Positions 56,740-62,250 of a stretch of DNA of 62,250 nt are shown here, one piece after another. This stretch comes from Acinetobacter indicus CIP 110367 (GTDB lineage: Bacteria > Pseudomonadota > Gammaproteobacteria > Pseudomonadales > Moraxellaceae). The position numbers were made by a program, and so were the translations under genes. Below the pieces are notes generated by a model. The model was not told the origin of the DNA. It saw only the letters and a program-made list of their open reading frames with translations, and made no database searches. The stretch lies in contig NZ_KI530760.1 of assembly GCF_000488255.1 (NCBI RefSeq), forward strand, positions 1 through 62,250. Direction: 5' to 3'. How positions within the stretch are numbered: position 1 is the stretch's first letter; each line of letters starts with the position of its first letter.

Positions 56740-58122
56740 TTGAAACTAACACGCATCCACCATTGTAAAAACTTGAATGTGCAAAAGTACAAACAGCTTG
56801 AGAAACAAGCTGTTTTACTTGGTCGTATTCGTAGCGAGGTGTGGGCTAAATATGGTGCTATTTCAGGTTTGAATATCAGTGACAGAGCTATTCGTGATGC
56901 GTGGATGAAAGAAAGTCGTGACTTTGGTGTTTCTGCAAATGCGTGGAAAGAAACGCTACGTGATTGCATAGGTGATATTAAAGCCTATCGAGAAGCATCA
57001 AAAGACAAAGTAAAGCAGGCGATCCGAAAACGCACCTCCTGTAATAATGAACAAAAAAGACTATACACCTTGCTTAAAAAAGATGAATGGATGACTGATA
57101 ATTTCCTCCATCGTCAAATGCGTAATCACTTTAAGCATGGTGTTAATCACACACATAATCAAATTATTGTTCGTGCGGATATGTGTAAAACTTTTGAGTT
57201 AAATGGTCAATGTTGGCTTAAAGTGCCGAGTCTAGTCCCTCGACAAACCATTAAAATTCCACTAAACACCACTGTTGATTTTGCGCCACAAGGCACACTT
57301 AGAATCATTCTAAAAAACGGTAATGTTGAAGTTCACTCAACTTATGATGCAGTTGAAACACAGGATTGTGGTCAGGAAACCGTAGGTGTTGATAAAGGTT
57401 ATTCAGAAGCCTTTGTGGATTCTGATGGTGAAGTATATGGCAATGGTTTAGGTAAATTGATCTCAAGTGAATCAGACTACCTAAATCAAAAGTACAAACG
57501 TAGAAATAAGCTCAGAGCGATTTCTAAAGCCAAACCGCACAAGAAACAGAAAATTGAGTTAAATAATCTAGGTCGAAAAAAACTAGATAAGCGACAAGAT
57601 ACTCAAAAAGCAAAGCTCAAAACATTAATATTTACAGCAACTCACAAGTTGGTTGATAAAGCCAAAGTGATTGTTGCGGAAGATTTAACATCCCCAATTC
57701 AAAGTAAACGCAACTATGGCAAAAACACCAATAGACGCTTAAATACATGGGCTAAAGGTTTGTTAGCTAATGCCCTAACTTCTATATCTCACCGTAGAGG
57801 TTCTACGGTGCATCTAGTCAATTCTGCATATACTTCGCAAAGTGATTCTTTCTTGCATGGCCTTTTAATAGGTACACGTAAGGGAGATCGTTTTCACCGT
57901 TTCAATGGGGAAGTTGTGCAAGCTGATTGGAATGCTGCGAGAAACGTGCTTGCAAGATTAAACGACAATGAGATAAGTCGTTATACGCCTTACAAAACTG
58001 TAAAGCGTATATTGCAAGAACGGACTGACCGCTACAAGTCGGAACTGACCGACTCAGGCTCTAGTTACACGCTTGGCAACAAGACATTAACAGAGTGCGA
58101 ATTACTCCTTGACTATGTTTGA
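56740..58122 (+). CDS. tnpB: TnpB of the IS607 element, zinc finger lost (copy 2)
   Basis: Identical to the product at 49449-50831, with TTG start, D218/E314/D396 and no zinc-ribbon cysteines. Any right-end guide would be read from the 5'-nucleotidase remnant beyond 58140. Confidence 0.88.
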   Translation: MKLTRIHHCKNLNVQKYKQLEKQAVLLGRIRSEVWAKYGAISGLNISDRAIRDAWMKESRDFGVSANAWKETLRDCIGDIKAYREASKDKVKQAIRKRTSCNNEQKRLYTLLKKDEWMTDNFLHRQMRNHFKHGVNHTHNQIIVRADMCKTFELNGQCWLKVPSLVPRQTIKIPLNTTVDFAPQGTLRIILKNGNVEVHSTYDAVETQDCGQETVGVDKGYSEAFVDSDGEVYGNGLGKLISSESDYLNQKYKRRNKLRAISKAKPHKKQKIELNNLGRKKLDKRQDTQKAKLKTLIFTATHKLVDKAKVIVAEDLTSPIQSKRNYGKNTNRRLNTWAKGLLANALTSISHRRGSTVHLVNSAYTSQSDSFLHGLLIGTRKGDRFHRFNGEVVQADWNAARNVLARLNDNEISRYTPYKTVKRILQERTDRYKSELTDSGSSYTLGNKTLTECELLLDYV

Positions 58123-58140
58123 CTACATTTTAAGGAACAG

Positions 58141-58486
58141 AAATACTGGCAGTTATCCATATACTGGTGGTTTACGCTGGCAGGTAGATTTAACCCAGGC
58201 CAAAGGGCAGCGTATTAGCCAGCTGGAAGTGCGTAATGCAAGCGGTAGTTATGAAGCACTGGTCTTGGATCGAACCTATAAAGTGGTGACTATCGACTTC
58301 CTGGCCAATGGACAGGACTACTATAGCAGCATGAAAGAGGTGACAGGCGAGCGCCGTATGGATGTGGGCCTCGATTATGCCGAAGCGTTTTTACAGTATG
58401 TCGAACGTTTACCGGGAACAATCGGACAAAAATCACTCGGTAAATTGCCAACAGCGGATTACAGCACGCAGAAATTTACTGAATAA
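58141..58486 (+). pseudogene. 5'-nucleotidase (UshA-like), C-terminal fragment
   Basis: About 113 codons in frame with the end of the element encode NTGSYPYTGGLRWQVDLTQA, then DRTYKVVTIDFLANGQDYYS and a C-terminal tail. This matches the C-terminal substrate-binding domain of periplasmic 5'-nucleotidase/UshA-type proteins. The N-terminal metallophosphatase domain (about 400 residues) is missing and is not on the other side of the element. A truncated, non-functional remnant with a terminator still attached. Confidence 0.8.
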
Positions 58487-58504
58487 GATAAAAAGAAAGC
58501 CAGC

Positions 58505-58530
58505 AAAAAATCCCGTTCGCGGGATTTTTT
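58505..58530. terminator. Terminator after the 5'-nucleotidase remnant
   Basis: Stem AAAAAATCCCG/CGGGATTTTTT with a TTCG loop, able to work in both directions. Confidence 0.88.
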
Positions 58531-58624
58531 CTGTTAAATTGTGCAAAAAATAAGTGAAAAACCGGTTTTTTTAGCTGTTTCGTAGAAAAAAGATACATAC
58601 GTGAAAAATAAAGTGAATTGGGGC

Positions 58625-58652
58625 TTGCAATGATTCTGAAATCCTCTAGAAT
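58625..58652 (+). promoter_or_regulatory. rRNA operon P1-type promoter (right operon)
   Basis: -35 TTGCAA (58625-58630), 16-bp spacer, -10 TAGAAT (58647-58652), then the GCACCCCATACCGACGAGAT initiation/leader segment shared with the left operon. An A/T-rich stretch (58582-58618) upstream resembles an UP element. Confidence 0.75.
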
Positions 58653-58768
58653 GCACCCCATACCGACGAGATAGACGGAAACGAACGAAGCACGAAGTGC
58701 TGAGTTGTTAGGTTTATTAAGTCCAGCTTCTGGCACTGACGAGGTGTTGGAAAGATCATTAAGAGATT

Positions 58769-58791
58769 ATGAAGAACAACTTGTGTGGATT
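58769..58791 (+). other. 16S processing-stem arm in the rRNA leader
   Basis: This leader segment (ATGAAGAACAACTTGTGTGG and three more bases) is complementary to 60488-60511 after the 16S gene, with a single bulged base. Together they form the long helix cut by RNase III around pre-16S RNA. Confidence 0.85.
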
Positions 58792-58927
58792 TTTACTGGT
58801 TGATTGATCGAAATTATTTTCATTGATTGATTGGTTTAAATTACTCGAAGTTTATTTGAGCGAAATTTAAGTCAGAAAATTGATGAGCCAAGTTTAAGAG
58901 TTTTACTTATAAAACTCGAAATGATTT

Positions 58928-60464
<1,537 letters not shown>

Positions 60465-60487
60465 ACGAAAGATTGACGATTAGTAAG

Positions 60488-60511
60488 AATCCACAACAAG
60501 TTGTTCTTCAT
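60488..60511 (+). other. 16S processing-stem arm after 16S
   Basis: The second strand of the pre-16S processing helix, pairing with 58769-58791. The left operon leader (about 205-229, minus) carries the same arm. Confidence 0.85.
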
Positions 60512-60525
60512 GACGATGTATCTGA

Positions 60526-60602
<77 letters not shown>

Positions 60603-60665
60603 CTAACGACAAGCAAGCAATTGCAGAGCGAATAGAAATCAGAACATTGACTTAAATGATAAGCT

Positions 60666-60741
60666 GGGGACTTAGCTTAGTTGGTAGAGCGCCTGCTTTG
60701 CACGCAGGAGGTCAGGAGTTCGACTCTCCTAGTCTCCACCA
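60666..60741 (+). tRNA. tRNA-Ala (UGC)
   Basis: A 76-nt cloverleaf: acceptor GGGGACT/AGTCTCC, anticodon loop CTTTGCACG (TGC), T loop GTTCGACTC, encoded CCA. Second spacer tRNA, as usual for Ile-Ala type rRNA operons. Confidence 0.97.
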
Positions 60742-61094
60742 TAGATTATAGAGCTTAGTAAGTTTATGCTTATTAATCTCTGTGATTTATCACAGTTGAC
60801 TGCAGTCCGACGAGGATGCAGTGAATCATTAACAGATTGGCAAAATTGAGTCTGAAATAAATTGTTCACTCAATCAATATACGTTAACGCGTTGTTATGA
60901 CGGGTTGATGAACGTAGATTGAATTGAGAACTAGCAAATTAACTGAATCAAGCGTTTTGGTATATGAATTTAGATTGAAGCTGTACGGTGCTTAAGTGCA
61001 CGGGACTTCGAACTGTAGATTAAATAGATAATTGATTATTTATTTAATTGTCTTAATCCTACTTGTAGGGATTAACGACTGTTTGGGGTTGTAT
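60742..61094 (+). other. 16S-23S internal transcribed spacer, distal part
   Basis: A 353-nt non-coding spacer from tRNA-Ala to 23S. It is AT-rich with Acinetobacter-type ITS sequence (CTGTACGGTGCTTAAGTGCA) and the left arm of the pre-23S processing helix near the end. No gene. Confidence 0.8.

Positions 61095-62250
<1,156 letters not shown>

Larger units (their letters stand above)
55413..58140 (+). mobile_element. IS607-family element with passenger gene, copy 2
   Basis: A direct repeat of 48122-50849 (constant offset 7291 bp). All three products are identical to copy 1. Differences are confined to 55420 (T for A), 55426 (G for C) and 55441 (C for G, changing the predicted -35 from TTGACA to TTCACA). 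Its right end adjoins the 3' remnant of a 5'-nucleotidase gene. Near identity indicates very recent duplication or conversion. Confidence 0.88.

Overview
The window is a chromosomal segment around the replication origin of an Acinetobacter (Gammaproteobacteria, Moraxellaceae). The evidence is the Acinetobacter-type 16S rRNA, the gene order rpmH-rnpA-yidD-yidC-mnmE facing dnaA-dnaN-recF-gyrB, the mltB/purEK/mpl neighbourhood, and three AdeT1/2-like solute-binding paralogues. I do not assign a species. The window lies between two rRNA operons that point away from each other: the last 69 nt of the left one (minus strand) are at 1-69, and the right one (plus strand: 16S, tRNA-Ile, tRNA-Ala, start of 23S) runs from about 58.6 kb to the end. 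oriC is at 35.05-35.69 kb, between them.

Layout. 0.3-4.1 kb: rrn promoter, periplasmic cyclophilin, an acetoacetate-decarboxylase-like protein, an HSL-type esterase, a coiled-coil lipoprotein and a frameshifted small lipoprotein. 4.1-6.1 kb: IS200/IS605-family element (copy A). 6.8-12.5 kb: grpE-dnaK with sigma-32-like promoters, a matrixin-like metalloprotease, a small acidic protein and MltB. 12.5-13.3 kb: a long AT-rich non-coding stretch with TTTAAATTTAAA repeats, three DnaA boxes and a 112-bp MITE with a 9-bp target duplication. 13.3-18.6 kb: purK-purE, DUF2254 and DUF486 membrane proteins, mpl. 18.8-21.8 kb: an alcohol dehydrogenase pseudogene broken by a second IS605-type element (copy B). 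21.8-30.7 kb: two GNAT proteins, a manganese-riboswitch-controlled terC, guaD, hpt, a GlsB/YeaQ protein, dsbC, a dmeF/dmeR metal-efflux pair, an MFS transporter and DUF1622. 30.9-35.0 kb: mnmE-yidC-yidD-rnpA-rpmH (minus). 35.0-42.0 kb: oriC and dnaA-dnaN-recF-gyrB. 42.0-45.4 kb: a medium-chain dehydrogenase and an ABC-F protein. 45.7-52.0 kb: three AdeT-like genes, with an IS607-family element between the second and third. 52.1-54.9 kb: erpA, anmK, tyrS. 55.4-58.1 kb: a second, nearly identical IS607-family element, joined to the 3' remnant of a 5'-nucleotidase gene. 58.5 kb to the end: rRNA operon.

The most unusual mobile system is the IS607-family element, present twice as a 2728-bp direct repeat. 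It is a tightly packed three-gene operon: an unrecognised, very acidic, cysteine-containing 213-aa protein whose stop overlaps the start of the serine-recombinase tnpA, followed 3 bp later by a TnpB that keeps the RuvC D-E-D residues but has lost the zinc-finger cysteines. The only differences I see between the copies are three bases in the first 30 bp, one of them in the predicted -35 box of the operon. The second unusual item is the oriC-like DnaA-box/AT-repeat cluster 22 kb from the true oriC.

Housekeeping genes here cover replication initiation (dnaA, dnaN, recF, gyrB), protein folding and insertion (grpE-dnaK, yidC/yidD, dsbC, cyclophilin), RNA metabolism (rnpA, mnmE, tyrS), purine metabolism (purEK, guaD, hpt) and cell-wall turnover and recycling (mltB, mpl, anmK).
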